Positions 23,036-35,426 of a stretch of 64,000 nt of DNA are shown here, one piece after another (positions within the stretch are counted from its first letter, which is position 1; every line of letters starts with the position of its first letter). The notes below the pieces were generated by a model. That model worked only from the letters and a program-made list of their open reading frames with translations, had not been told where the DNA came from and did not search any database. The position numbers were made by a program, and so were the translations under genes. Location: positions 46,438,417-46,502,416 of the forward strand of contig CM041297.1 of the NCBI GenBank assembly GCA_023052935.1, written 5' to 3'. This DNA is from Piezodorus guildinii. Lineage: Eukaryota > Arthropoda > Insecta > Hemiptera > Pentatomidae.

Positions 23036-24455
23036 ATTCCCTGAAAGTGGCAACATCTAATAGATAAAATAAAATAAGTTTTCATTGAAATCACCAGTAA
23101 AAAACGCTACAAACACATTTCACAATTCAATCCTATCTCATTCCTCTTTTTCATAGATGTGACTTTATCGGAAAATCCTCAAAGATTTCTTGAATTCGAC
23201 TACATTCGGAATAAATTTAACGTAGAATCTATACTCAATACTCTCCACTAGACAATTCAAGAAGAAAAAAATAATAGATTTCCGTCATCTCTAGGATTAC
23301 ACGTCGTTAACAGCTGAGTATTTAGTTTAAACAAGGTACGATCGTTGAGTCAATTTAAATCTTTGAATTCTACGAGCTAAACTGTAAACAGTACAAGCAA
23401 TGTTTAACGTATTCTAAGATGTTAACTTAAAATTGAGAACTTTAACATTTAAACATCACTTGGAAAGGAGTAATTTGTAATATTATTTTTAAAACAGACT
23501 GATTTCTAAAACGCATTTACTTTCTTGTAGGTATATTATGAACAAAAAAAAAAAAAAAAAAAAATGCAGACAGCTAGAAATGTTGGCAAGTGTAGATCAA
23601 CACATCAGTTATGGCCTGGGCTGGACAGGAATGGACTAAACTGGTTTCAGGCTGTCAGGGACATCTGCCTTGGGGGTTTTAGTATTGATCCCTATTTGCT
23701 GGACCATCCTCTGCGTTCAGGCGGGCCGCATTAGGTTGGTTTTCTCGGGAACCGAACCTTATTTGAACTTGCTAAATTGAAAGTAAATATATAATATCAA
23801 CTAACCCTTGAAGGAAAATAACAGAACATGAAATACCTTTAGGCCTGCCGTAGTCCCAAGAGTCCAGCCTATGGAACATGAGCGTTTAGATGAAGGTACC
23901 ACCCCAAAATGATTCAAATTGATCACTGGTCAAGAGAAAAAAATGGCTACAAACAGCCCCTGACTCAGCCAATAGGTCAAGGGTTCGGAACAGAAATAGA
24001 AACCATGCGGGTGCCAGCTCTAGTGCAACAATCGCGCCTGGGGAGGACAAACCTGAGGAATGCCATTGTCTTTGGCAGCCTATTGCCTTTAGGTCTACAG
24101 TAAATATAATTACGCTCTTGTTGTTGTTTGAACTCTCCACGCATCCCCATTCATGAGTAAACAAGAAGGGAAGAGAAAATATAAAAATTGGCGAGTATTG
24201 ACCTATTGATGGGTTCCTCAGTTTCATGACACTGCGAATGGGAAAAAAAGAGACGGTCCCCTCGGTCTATTTTTTTTTAGGGATAATACAAATTAAAAAA
24301 AGTATAATATGGTATTAAAAAAAAAATATATTTATTGCTATTTACAACTGTATAATGGATCACAACAAGAAAATGTGAATCCCAAGGAAAACTTGATCTG
24401 AGGCTGAATTCCATAAAAATGCGGTTTCTATGGAATTTAATGTTTATCAAGAAAC
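23036..24455. other. No recognisable gene
   Basis: Includes an A run at 23548-23564 and two GC-richer stretches (about 23600-23760 and 23960-24100) that may be decayed SINEs. I cannot align them to the SINEs named here. Confidence 0.35.
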
Positions 24456-24459
24456 GGGA

Positions 24460-24815
24460 AAGAATTAAAAAACGAAGATATCCTTCAGAAGGTAAACATT
24501 AAAAGTCTGAAAGACGAGAGATGGACTAAGGCTTGCACGCAGTGGATCCCGAGTGAGGATAGCAGGCAGAGGGGGCGACCACATCGCAGGTGGAGGGATG
24601 AATTGACGCAGAGTGTAGGCGAAAACTGGTGGCTGGTTGCGAGGGACAAATCCTGGTAGAAAAACGTTTTAAAGAATATTTAATTTTATCTTTTAGTTTG
24701 GTGCATTTTTTAAGGACTCTGTTTTGAGCAAACTACTACTGTAAATTCCTCCCTATGAAAGAGGCTTTTGTATATATTGATGCCAATAAAGCTATTATTA
24801 TTATTATAACAATTC
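24460..24815 (+). pseudogene. RTE-like LINE 3' end
   Basis: One frame at 24520-24660 reads RGRPHRRWRDELTQSVGENW, matching the 'GRP..RW.D.l' C-terminal motif of RTE-type and related LINE proteins. It is followed by a 3' UTR and an (ATT)n tail near 24795-24808. Only the last 60 or so residues remain. Confidence 0.6.
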
Positions 24816-25014
24816 ATGAATTTTCACACAATAATTATTACAATAAACTCACGATGGCCAACGGATAAATCTGAATAGTAACATACCTCTTCAATAGCTG
24901 AAATTCTCATCTCCACCTTATAAGGACCTCGGCCTCCAACCCTCCTAGCTAATCACTTATAGCATAAACAAGGCCTGAGGCACTTAAATCCATGCTTGTT
25001 TCCTATTATTCTAC

Positions 25015-25405
25015 CCATCTTCTTTTCAGACGCCTCGGAGGATTATCACGAATTGAAGAGGAAGCAAGGCTTGAAACAAATGGATTAGAGTGGGAATGGA
25101 GTTTGTCATGAAAGTAGTGGTACCTGGTTCGCGCCAAGTCAGCAACATAGGGAACGTAAAGGTCTTTATGTATGAGTTTATTTGAGACAAAATAAGGAGC
25201 ACTGAGGATTTATCGAAGGATTTCTGATTGCAAGGATTGGAGACGGAAAGAATTTGATGGTTTAGTAGAGCCCCAAACCACTACTCCTTAAGTCCATATC
25301 GGTCTGATGATAGTCATGTAGATGAGCCTTCTGTACTTAAGTGGAAGGTAAGAGCGTTTGTCCAGTAAATTATATGATGAAGATTTGAGAAAATTTTAAA
25401 ATATC
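25015..25405 (-). pseudogene. Jockey-like LINE 3' coding fragment
   Basis: Aligns base by base, with substitutions, to the last part of ORF2 of the element at 44951-50072: on the plus strand 'cttcttttcagacgcctcgg' at the stop end, through 'ttagtagagccccaaa', to 'aagcgtttgtccagtaa'-like sequence. Several stops are present. Closest in form to the copies at 39330 and 54187. Confidence 0.72.
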
Positions 25406-26339
25406 ACACTTTCCCACTAAATCCCTCGATGATATGATTCTATTAAGCAGTGATGGTTTAAACGAGCGATCAGTGTGTACAGAGGGACCGATATAGAACA
25501 TAATCATCTGGATTGACTAAGGTCTCGCCCAGTATAAACCAATCAAGAGCCAGTAATAGACCGAATTGTGTTCGATTGCTTGTTTGTCCAAATCCATTGC
25601 CCCTATTATAACCGCCGCATTTACATATGTTGTTCCCCATCACGCTGGTGAATAATTCATAGATCCGAAATGATAAACAAGTAAGAGTTCCCTGTCGAAC
25701 CCAACTCAAACACGTGGACTAACATGTCTTTACAAGCAAACGAAGAATGAAGTTTAAGTCAATATTAAGAATAAAATGAATGAAATCATGACAGTCATAA
25801 TGCATAAAAGCTACAACATTAAAAAGAATTTAAATTATGATTTAAAATTAAATTAAATAATTGATTTTTAGTGGTATTTCTCCGAAACAAAATAGCCATT
25901 TACACTACAACGAATATCATTTAAGGATCGAGGAAAATTTTATTGTATACCCCTGATTCGCCCGGGTGCAATTTGAAATTGGTGTCATTTATGTTTGTAA
26001 ATCCACTGTTGAACAGATTTAGAGTTCATCGCAGAAACCAAGAATCGTGAAATGATTTTATGTAAAGATAGAGAAAATAAAAAGAGACTTAAGAGCTTGA
26101 ATCTTAACTTTAATGGATAACTTTACATTTAAAACAATCAAATGTGTAAAATAATATTTCTTACACCAGCGAGGTTATGATGTGCACTTCATGGAATAAT
26201 GTAACTTGTACGGTGGCAACACCGAATCCCATAAAAAAATACAAACATAACAAATATATGTTCATAAGTTTATTCACACTTATACAACCGATTTTATAAA
26301 AGATTTTTTTGATGCCTTGAATACAGAAAATTAAATTTT
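25406..26339. other. No recognisable gene
   Basis: A 79-codon minus-strand frame at 25470-25709 shows no recognisable domain and I do not call it a gene. Confidence 0.35.
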
Positions 26340-26470
26340 CCCATCTAAAAAAAAAATAAATTAATTAGAATGTATTTTATTTATAAACCTCAGGAAATAA
26401 TGCTCTAAATGATAGTGGTTTGCAAGGATTTCGTGGAAACCAAGAATTGCGTACGTTTTTGTGTATACAG
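26340..26470 (+). repeat. Fam2 fragment
   Basis: Shares 'tataaacctcaggaaataatg' style sequence and the following 'ctaaatgata' block with Fam2 at 10840-10880 and the complement of 42190. Short. Confidence 0.4.
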
Positions 26471-26511
26471 ATAAAATATCTAATACCTTTAATATAATTT
26501 TTTTTTTTTTT

Positions 26512-26640
26512 TTTGATAATTCAAAATGGAAAATTTTGAATTTTTTAAAAAGAAACTTTGTTGGGGTTTTTGCCAGCCTCAAAGCCTTTAGGAATCCATT
26601 TAAACAAGTTTTATATTAAATATTCTAAAGCAAGTATGTG
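26512..26640 (+). repeat. Direct repeat, left copy (right copy at 27008-27122)
   Basis: The two copies share a T run, 'gataat.caaaatggaaaat', 'ggtttttgcca.cctcaaag' and 'atattctaaag.aagta', at about 90% identity. They bracket a SINE-like unit at 26646-26950. They are far too long for a TSD and point to a local duplication. The left copy carries about 20 extra bases. Confidence 0.75.
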
Positions 26641-26645
26641 AATTT

Positions 26646-26950
26646 GGGAGCAGCGTGGCCTAGTGGATAGAGTCTACTGTGTTCCGGATCCAGGGTTTGA
26701 ATCCTGGACGTGGCACAGAATATTATTTATTCGGTTAATTCAGTCGTTGGGCAACCCTAGGGTATGGAGACCCTCCTGGGGCAGACCCAGCCTCTACAAA
26801 GTGGGTACCCGAAAAATTGGGGGGGAAAAACCTGGCGGCTGAGCGTGATCAAGGCCTTATCACCTCATTGCTCGGTCGTTGGCCTAGAAACAGTTCGAAT
26901 CTCTATATGTACTGAGCCCAAGACCCTACAGGTTTTTATTTTTATTTTTT
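26646..26950 (+). mobile_element. SINE3 (tRNA-derived), single copy
   Basis: The head 'gtggcctagtggatagag' is a good A box and 'agggtttgaatcctgg' a good B box, spaced as in tRNA. Unlike a tRNA gene, the sequence continues about 230 bp into an unrelated body and a T-rich end. No other full copy is seen in the window. Confidence 0.6.
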
Positions 26951-27007
26951 CATTTCTCCCCCTCCCCTCCTTTATTGCTATAAAACTCTGTATGTTTTCT
27001 CTATAAC

Positions 27008-27122
27008 TTTTTTTTTTTTTTGATAATCCAAAATGGAAAATTTGTTGAGGTTTTTGCCAACCTCAAAGCCTCTAGGAATCCATTTGAACAATTTTTACAT
27101 CAAATATTCTAAAGTAAGTAAA
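27008..27122 (+). repeat. Direct repeat, right copy (left copy at 26512-26640)
   Basis: See the left copy. Fewer internal bases; ends at 'taaagtaagtaaatga'. Confidence 0.75.
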
Positions 27123-27915
27123 TGACTTTAGTTGGCGTAAGTACCTTTTTAGAGACTGAAATTTCACTAACTACACCATATTTTTTATGAATCTAATTTT
27201 GGGTTTCAATAAAAATACAAACCTTCTTATAGCGAAGGCCAATGTATATACTTATATTTTACAAAACACAGATAATATAAAGATTCAATAAACAAATTAT
27301 CGATAAAGTCAGACGGAAGGATGATTGCCGATTCTCGAAATTATAGAGTACTTCTTATTTAAAGCGACAATATTAAAGAAAATGATATTTATACAGGAAT
27401 ATTCAATTATCTAATGTGATAGAGAAATTAATCCGTTAACAACAATATATGTCATATTTCGCATAAGAATATCTATTTGTAAGCTACGTTACCGTCCTTG
27501 AATCAACCGCATACATATCAGACAGGAAACCAGCACTTACCTAAAAAAAAATAAATAAATCAGTAAAAATTAAATTCATTACTTATATTACATTATCTAT
27601 TAGTATGTCCTAGGCGATCACACTAAAATATATAAAAATAGTTGTAAGTTCAGAGCTATCTATAGCCATAAAAAATATATTGAACATAAATTGTTCAATG
27701 ACATATCTTGAAACCGGTTTTTTCTTGGTTTAGAAAAGGTTCAACAAGTGAAGCACTTTAGCCGAACACTCTATGAAAACAAAACACAAATTGAAGTACG
27801 AAATAATACAAACATTTTATTTCAGCATGGTACTATTTAAGGAAATATGGGTAATTTTACCTCAAACTGGTCACTGAGATAAATGGATGTTAAAAAAAAA
27901 ATAATATAATGTATA
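27123..27915. other. No recognisable gene
   Basis: AT-rich sequence, nothing assignable. Confidence 0.4.
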
Positions 27916-27918
27916 TAT

Positions 27919-28110
27919 AAATAAATAATCTTTTAACGTTTCTTTATGCGAATTTTTCCTATCCAGGTTTAACTGGGATTTCCGATGAGTACCAGACATC
28001 GCACAGTATCGGAACGATATTACGTTCTAGTCCTAGGGCCATCTGCAAGGTTTGAACTCGCGACCTTGGATAAACCACTGTTATGCTAACCACTTCACCG
28101 CATGTGACCC
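27919..28110 (-). mobile_element. SINE1 copy, internally deleted
   Basis: On the plus strand the order is AAAT-type tail, 'gtaccagacatcgcacag', then 'ggtttgaactcgcgacctt' (B-box complement) and 'tatgctaaccacttcaccgc' (A-box region). About 90 bp of the body are missing relative to the 12758 copy. Confidence 0.75.
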
Positions 28111-28377
28111 TTGTCTGTTTCCTTACTTTTTTCATATGCATTATAACTTTTTTGTATACATTTTATACTTCTTTATCTCATTTGTTTATTGAAGTAGGTA
28201 TGTCATAAGAAACATTTCCTAGAATTTAGACAGAATGCAATCTGAATATTTTTGTTTTCTCATCCTTATTCTATATATTTTTTATTATTCTTCGATAAAG
28301 TTGTAATTGCTACAACGTATAAAACAAATAGTAGCAGGAAGTATGTACATCATTATTTAAGGATACATGTGTGCGTG

Positions 28378-28378
<1 letters not shown>

Positions 28379-28454
<76 letters not shown>
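28379..28454. repeat. (TA)n microsatellite
   Basis: About 37 perfect TA units. Confidence 0.93.
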
Positions 28455-28458
<4 letters not shown>

Positions 28459-28968
28459 ACTGTATGAGGGAAAGAATATGCATACAAACAGAATACATAC
28501 AAGCGGGTTTATAATATCATGTATTGCGCCAAATCATTACATATTTGTAAATGCAAATGTGTAAAAAAGAACATATTATATATTTACTTATCTCATGTGT
28601 CCTTTCCAGTTAAAAAAAAAGTTACAGAGCATATAAGGGACATGTATAACGAAGGGATTAAAGGACAAATAAGCAAGAGATAAGGCTAGTGTAGCTATGC
28701 AAATGAGTTAGTCCCTGCAGGGCCAAGAATATGGAATCCTCATATCGGTGGCTGGGGTCCAGTTTAGGGCCCTTTGTTATTATTTGCAACGTTAGTCCAA
28801 GCAGTTTAAAATAAAAATATATTATATTTTTTTCATGTAAGATACAGTAATTCTAGGTTACTCCACTAAACGATATGTAAGTAAACTTTGTCTAGACGAG
28901 AGAAAAACATTTCACTTTTTATGTGGTGCTCCTAATACAAAATATGGTAAATTTTTATCAATATTAAA
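28455..28968. other. No recognisable gene
   Basis: Nothing assignable. Confidence 0.35.
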
Positions 28969-28969
28969 A

Positions 28970-29210
28970 TGCGGCTAAGCCCACGATCGAGGGTTCAAAC
29001 CTGGCATGGGACCCAAGGATTTATAATGGGAGTAACAAATCCTTCTTTATACCATCCTAAGTAGGGAACGTAAAACCATAGACCATAGTCTGCGCGTCTG
29101 GTACTAGTTAAAGATCTCAGTTCTAATTAAATCTGAATAGACTAAATTTAGGAATCCCACTGAAGTATGGCCCAATTAACTACAGCAGAATAAAAGTGAC
29201 GTTCAATATA
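28970..29210 (+). mobile_element. SINE1 copy, diverged
   Basis: Good B box 'gagggttcaaacctgg' near 28990, then the SINE1 body ('atgggagtaacaaatcctt', 'ttaggaatcccactgaag') and the end 'gtgacgttcaata'. The A-box half of the head is poor or truncated. Confidence 0.72.
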
Positions 29211-29378
29211 GCAGTAGAGACCCTTTCGATAGACACTAGCATATACCGCTTCAAAAGCTATGAATAAATGATGGGTGGCTATACGAAGCTCACGTTCTTT
29301 TTCCAATATACTACTATATATAATATGCTATTTATCAAGTTCGAAGTCCTGTGAGAGACTTAACAACATAGTGTAACT

Positions 29379-29660
29379 TCTTCTCTGGCGCGACAGGCCG
29401 TGTTGGCCCTGGGCCTCGCGGTGTAATCTCCTGGGAGCTTACACTCGCGTTTCACGATGTATTTATAGTGTATGGCCATCACACCCTACGCCTATTTTTG
29501 CGAGTGGCCACCATTTGGCTGACGGGCACATACCCGGGGAGAGGCTGTGAGTCAATCCCCATTTAAATATGTCCTTAAAAAAAAAAACCGAAGGGACTAG
29601 GATTCAACCTTTAGCGTGAGCGACTAGCGCGCTAGCCACTCCACCACGGGCTCAACCCTC
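29379..29660 (-). mobile_element. SINE2 copy with 11-bp TSD
   Basis: Flanks 'atagtgtaact' (29368-29378) and 'atattgtaact' (29661-29671) match at 10 of 11 positions. On the minus strand the head reads 'gtggctagcgcgctagtcgc' (A-box region), followed by the body with 'cccgggtatgtg' and 'caggagattacaccgcgagg' and a GAA-type tail. It is about 80-90% similar to the copies at 31687 and 44470. Confidence 0.83.
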
Positions 29661-29671
29661 ATATTGTAACT

Positions 29672-30265
29672 ACAACAGCAAACATTTGTTGCTAAATATT
29701 TGTCTATTGTTCGATGGTGCTATTTCACCACTATTTCATCTTAACACCTCGGGCTTATAACCTATTTTTTATCAGTCGATCGCTCATTTCGTTATAAATT
29801 TTATGTTTCTCACATTCATTATATTATGTTAAAATATTAGCAATTAAACAACAATACCAAGGAGACAGATGAGATAAAATGGCGGCCGCATTAAAAGCAA
29901 TGCATTTAACACATGCGCAGGCCCGTTCAACTTGTCCCATCATTTGATAATTATAGTGCATGTTAGGCAACTAGACATCAAATCAATCTAATTTTAACAG
30001 GCTAAACGATGTTAAATTACTGATCATCAGTGTCCGATTGTGAGGTATTAGTATCGTATGTAGCTAAATTAGCGTTGTCTCTGGTTTATTTTATTTTTAA
30101 TTATGGTATTTTAGTAAGCTCTAATGAATGAAACCTTTATTAATTGACTATGTTATTTTGTAGAGTGAAAATAAATTTTTGTTTATTTTTCTCACATTTA
30201 TTATCCTCACCATATACAAATTATAGAGAGATACACTTTATTCATAAATAAACAAACAAACAAAA

Positions 30266-30331
<66 letters not shown>

Positions 30332-31598
30332 TATTCTTTTTTTTCCCTAAATGTCTATATTTTTGTCAAATAAAAATTTCTTCGAATAAATTTTCTGGAA
30401 CCTATTCTGCAGGCTGCAATATACTAAACTAAATGTAATAACATTTCAACTAGTAAACAAATAAATATGAATGGCGTCTAGTACAGCTCTGGACTTGAGA
30501 TCGAAGAGTAGGGCCACTCAAATTTATTCTATGGAGAACCCATGAAATATCTCGCAGAGACCACTTTAAATAAAAAATGTACTTCCCTTCAGATATCTAT
30601 AGTTACAGGCAATAAATAAATCTTAGAGAAAATATATCCAGAAGAGATCTAACAAGAGCGAAAAGAAAAGTAATTACTTTTTAATTACATAAATTATAAA
30701 TTATAGATCCCACAATTAAAATAAGACTATGGTTATTTAGCACAAGTAAAGGTACTAGTTAAAATAATGCAAATAATTGCCTACCATTAATATATTCTTA
30801 AAACAACAGACGGTCGTTATAAACATGAGTGACTGCGTAATTATTAGCGAGAAAAATTAGTATTTTGTTTCTTTTTTTAATGAAGAAAAAATAAACAAAA
30901 CTAAAAGCAGTCGATAATGGCGGAGTGAACTGCGTATAAAAAATAATCACCAAGGTCACTTCCTTGTTTGAATCTACACAACACAAACGATAATACAACA
31001 AAGTATATATACACATAAAATATACATATTTAAATTGTTTCCGAGAAGGATGAGAAAATCATGGATATTTTAAACTCATTAAAATTAAAAAAATTCCTAA
31101 ATACTGAAATGAAGTTTCTCCATCTCTCGGCCCCCAACTAACACCTTATAATTTTTTATTTTATATATTCTAGTAAACTACATACAGATAAATTGAATTG
31201 CATTACATGATAAAATTATTATTATACACTTAAACCTTAACCAAGTATTAGAAATTTTAATTTTTTAAGACACTGAAAAAAATTCTAATTTTGATTCTGG
31301 CTTTCAGCAGTAATGTTTTCCTTTTCACATTACAACACAAAATATTAATTCAATTTAATTAATTATCAATTAATTATTCTATAGCACCCAAGATAATTAA
31401 AGATTCAAATTGAGAGATTATGAATTTATAAAGGTTTTTATAAATCATGCCACATTATTTTATAAATTCATTATTTTGTAAATATTGTATGAATGTAGAA
31501 TGAGCTTTATAATTTAGTACCAGCCCTCATTAATATTACAGTTTGTCCTAATCAGGACTAGTTGTAATATTACTGAATAAAATCGTTTCTCTGTTTGA

Positions 31599-31600
<2 letters not shown>
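29672..31600. other. No recognisable gene; contains a (TA)n tract
   Basis: A (TA)n tract of about 31 units lies at 30268-30330. The remainder is AT-rich with no assignable motif. A 72-codon minus-strand frame at 30798-31016 has no recognisable features. Confidence 0.4.

Positions 31601-31602
<2 letters not shown>

Positions 31603-31662
<60 letters not shown>
31603..31662. repeat. (TA)n microsatellite
   Basis: About 30 perfect TA units, just upstream of a SINE2 insertion. Confidence 0.92.
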
Positions 31663-31664
<2 letters not shown>

Positions 31665-31686
31665 TGGCTAGCATAAATAAATAAAT

Positions 31687-31972
31687 TCTTCTTTCATTGG
31701 CGCGACAGGCCGTGCAGGCCCTGGGCCTCGCGGTGTAATCTCCTGGGAGCTTACACTCGCGTTTCACGATGTAGTTATAGTGTATGGCCATCACACCCTA
31801 CACCTAATTTTTTGAGTGGCCACCATTTGGCTGACGGGTCTCACATACCCGGGGGAAGAGGCTGCGAATGAATCCCCATAATATTACATCATTATAAAAG
31901 CCCCGCCGGGACTGGGATTCGATCTCGTAACCTGTAGCAGGAGAGTCTAGCGCGCTAGCCACTCAGCTCCCC
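31687..31972 (-). mobile_element. SINE2 copy with 13-bp TSD
   Basis: Flanked by 'taaataaataaat' at 31674-31686 and 31973-31985. The target itself is an AAAT repeat, so the TSD is less specific than its length suggests. Full-length head, body and tail as in the other SINE2 copies; B-box complement 'gggattcgatctcg' on the plus strand. Confidence 0.83.
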
Positions 31973-31994
31973 TAAATAAATAAATAGTGATCTT

Positions 31995-32490
31995 TATAAA
32001 AAAAAAGAATTTATCCATAAAAGCTAGGATACGACATTATAACACGGTCGTCAAGACTCAGAATTCTCAGAAGAATCTATGGACCTAGGAGAACACATGA
32101 AGGATACAGGTTGAGGTCAAATGAAGAAATATATAAGGACAGTACAGATCTAGAAAGGCTGGGTGGGAAGGCTGAGATTATGAGGATGAATTCTGAGAGA
32201 CTTAACCATAAACATTTTCAGCGAAATTAGAGTTATAAAAATTTAACCGGATATTTTAAACAGGCTAATGATATGGCCATAGGATGATATGGAACAAGTG
32301 GGTCTAAGAGACCAAGATTGTTTGGACAGAGGTAAGTACAGGATGGCTCTCAAGGGAATAATAAAGATTCTTGCGGGAAAGAAGCGCTTCGGAAAGGGTG
32401 TAGCGTGGTCTGAGGAGAGAAACGTAAGCAAGCGGAGCTCTCATGAGGGGCATATAGGAGGTGATATTCGCGTGGTTTTCAAGGCCTTTT
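31995..32490 (+). pseudogene. RTE-like LINE C-terminal remnant
   Basis: One frame near 32065-32215 reads LRILRRIYGPRRTHEGYRLR and continues RSNEEIYKDS, the 'kILRrIfGP.r' motif found after the RT domain of RTE-type LINEs. Downstream a separate frame reads DDMEQVGLRDQDCLDRGKYR, matching the final 'D...vgl...dA.DR..WR' segment. Indels separate the two parts. Confidence 0.6.
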
Positions 32491-32523
32491 AGTGAAGAAA
32501 AAAAATATATATACACACACACG

Positions 32524-32676
32524 GATCACCTGTAGCATAGAGGCTAGCTTAACACCCTTCTATGCCATAGGTCACGGGTCTAAACACGAAGGTGATCTCG
32601 AGCCTGTGCTATGTCAGGTACTCGTTAAATAAAGATCCGTATCCTAATTAAACCTGGATAGAGAAAATTTAGGACT
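32524..32676 (+). mobile_element. SINE1 copy, internally deleted
   Basis: Head 'ggatcacctgtagcatagag' with A box and 'ggtcacgggtctaaacacg' as B-box region. It then skips about 60 bp of the body and resumes at 'tgatctcgagcctgtgctat', ending in 'aatttaggactgc'. The 3' tail is lost. Confidence 0.78.
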
Positions 32677-33324
32677 GCTTAAAGAAGGAATTCGTTGAAT
32701 ATAGAGCTGTTTTCTTGAGATATTCATGACAAAACGCGGAGATAAGTTAGCCAAAGTAAAGGGAGATGACGCAACAGGTAGGTTATGGATTGGTTGGCTA
32801 GGGTACTCCCACCCCTATCTGGTATCATCCGGGGGCGGGCTATATGAGCTGGGCCATTTGATGGATCGTCCTTTCATCTTTAGCTCTATTAAATTCGGGG
32901 TCTTCTCTTACTTCGACTCGGTCCCCAAAAGGTCTCAGCAATCCTCGGAGCCAAACATGAGAAAAAGTTAGATCCTTTCTGAGCCAATCCAATTGACCAG
33001 ACGGCATACAAACGAGGTGGCAAAACACTACCGATAAAAGCATCATTAAAATCATCCTAAAAATGGAATGAGAAACGATTTCTTACCAATACCGATAAAG
33101 CAAGTACTGATGTTGCTACTGACACCTGTTACATTAAAATGTTCACTTCTGGGCAGAAACTTTTATTTTTTAAGTTAAACTTCGTAAGGCGCGACTACAG
33201 GGTACTGTATGCTTTGGATGACGTCAATGCAATGGAAACCAGTTACGGCGATGTCGTGTTTATATAGCATCTGCTTTTTAAATATTTAAAATGTATGCTC
33301 ATAATAATAATCATGAGATTTATA
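32677..33324. other. No recognisable gene
   Basis: Overlapping short frames on both strands at 32726-33055 look accidental. A GC-richer block near 32775-32900 is unassigned. Confidence 0.35.
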
Positions 33325-34366
33325 TATTAACAAGCTGTAGCTCGCGGCTTTGCCCGGTAATTTCATTTTGTATTGATATACATACACGGGTATGCGTTTA
33401 TGGCAAAAGTAAATGAAACACATATAACTTCGCTAACAGTCAGTTATTTACTCCTACAAATACTATATAAATATGTGCACCGAATAAAGCTATTAATTAT
33501 TCTCACATCTTAATTTTATACTATCGAATTCATAGCAGCACTTATGAAGAGTCAGGCATGCCCATAGTAAATCAGAATTGTTCAACTTTTAAGCATAATC
33601 GTTGTATTTGGTCACAATTTGTTGGGACATGAATGCAATTTTTTTTCATAACATAGATGAAAGCTCTCACCTTAAATATCCGTATTCATAGATTATAGAA
33701 ATACAATGTTCTTAAAATGAAACGTTTTTTAGCCTGATGAAATTATTTTTAATAAACAAATAAGAATGAAACATGTGCCGATGGAATCCTACACAAGAAA
33801 CATGGATACGATACTTAATATGCTGAAATATAGTTGTTATAAATTATTACATATCATATTGGCTTATACTGGTCAGATTAAGACGATTTTGTTTACAAGT
33901 GGTTAGAAATTAGATTGCCATTTAAATGAGTAATTAAAAGTTTTCAGGAGAGGCATTGTTTTTGAGTTATTCGAAAACCAATGTCGTTTTACGTTTTGGA
34001 GATTTTTTTTTTTCGACTACTTGGAGGCGGAATTTTCCCAAACCAACATTGGAAGAAGAAGAAGAAGATTTATTTATTTACATAATATTTACAATGTACA
34101 CTCAATACAAACATGTTTGGTTTCATGATTTCAGTAGACCTTTTTTCATGATAACAGAGTTTCAATCATCCTTTGAATTTACAAATGATTATACAATATT
34201 TTGTTTAAGACAGTAGGAAAAGTAACAAACCAACATTGGACATCTCGACGGTAAGGCAAAGCTTCAGGAAAAATTTCAGCTTCAAAACCTTAGCCATTTT
34301 TCAGGTACTGCGATGACAAGAGAATCGGGTGAAATGGCACTTTCTTTTATAAATATAGATTAACGT
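33325..34366 (+). repeat. Possible old repeat with an insect-type 'ctcgcggctttgcccgg' head
   Basis: 'acaagctgtagctcgcggct' followed by 'ttgcccgg' at 33330-33357 resembles a block that recurs in many insect repeats (recalled, not checked). A plausible end is the 'ttataaatatagatta' near 34350. No second copy is in the window, so extent and class are guesses. A LINE tail inserted at 34054-34226. Confidence 0.3.
34054..34226 (-). mobile_element. 173-bp CR1-like LINE tail with 14-bp TSD
   Basis: Exact 'aaaccaacattgga' at 34040-34053 and 34227-34240. The reverse complement of the insert matches the 3' UTR of the CR1-like copy at 7335-7500 and ends in a (TTC)n-like tail. It is non-coding and extremely 5'-truncated. 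The perfect TSD suggests a fairly recent event. Confidence 0.85.
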
Positions 34367-35235
34367 TATAGAATTTCTGTAAATATATATTATCTTCAAG
34401 ATGATAATTACTTAATTTTAATAATTTGAATACAGAATTTTACAGGTTTTCTCACTCAATGGGTAGCCTGTTAAAACCGAGCTTCATTCCATTTTTTCTG
34501 TCGCATCAATCCCCTTCCCTAGGTAATTTTTATTTTTGGTCGAACACAGAGATTCATTATTGAAAATAATAAACCAAAAATCTAGTTTTTAATGAATTTA
34601 TCCTGGCAATATATTTAACCATTTTAGGTGCATATGCAGACTTTCAAACCTCACATTCAGTTTGTTAAATGATTCAAGGCATGGCATGATCACGGATTAC
34701 CGAAAAACAACAACATACATTTGATAAATTTAAATTATATTTTGTTTGTATGCGATAAAAAAAAACTAAGGATTCAGAAGTGGCATTAGCTGTATGTATT
34801 ATTTGTAATATTTACTGCTTAATGGGCTAAAATTCGGTACCAACCTAATCATAGTTTTAAATCTTTGACAACAAAAGATAAAGTAGATTTCATTAATCAA
34901 TAATATACTCAAACAGATCATTGCTTAAAAATCCAAAGGGAATTATTCTATTTATGATTTTGTCAATTGAAGGCCACAATATGCGACGATTCAATTCTAA
35001 AAATATGCATATTGCTATTACACTTCTGACCTTCATAAAATTCCCTTAGCTGTTGTGCTGAGTTGGTGCTGAATCAACTTCTATTATATTTTTATTTTTT
35101 TATAGTATTTTTTTTTCATTACTAACGGGACATAGGAGTCTACGATTGAACTAAATTTTCATTTTAAATATAATATTTACCGATATTCTAAGATCAATTA
35201 TAATTTATTTTTATAAATATAGTGCTTGATATTTA
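34367..35235. other. No recognisable gene
   Basis: AT-rich, nothing assignable. Confidence 0.4.
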
Positions 35236-35365
35236 CAACTGTATAGTAAAATACACTTCGTAAATGTGATACAACATATACAGTCATGATTCACATGTAG
35301 GGATACTTCCCATTGGTAGCTCTCCAAAAACTATGCTAAACTAGAAGGTACCGAGGCTGTATTAT
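35236..35365 (-). mobile_element. Jockey-like LINE 3' UTR fragment
   Basis: On the plus strand: 'tatttacaactgtatagtaa', 'cccattggtagctctccaaa' and 'aggtaccgaggctg', equivalent to the 3' UTR and final codons of the 44951-50072 element. It is cut after about 130 bp. Confidence 0.7.
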
Positions 35366-35421
35366 GGCAATATTCACATACTAACATCTTAAGATAAGAG
35401 CTGCAACTTATTTACACACAC

Positions 35422-35426
35422 ATATA

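Noticed and set aside
25470..25709. 79-codon minus-strand frame with Cys residues
   Set aside because: Cys spacing fits no known zinc finger, and neighbouring sequence offers no gene context.
28252..28455. Open frames made largely of alternating Ile-Tyr (also at 3030-3299, 7629-7895, 31570-31794 and the start of 39185-38391)
   Set aside because: They are translations of (TA)n tracts plus a few flanking codons and have no independent coding support.
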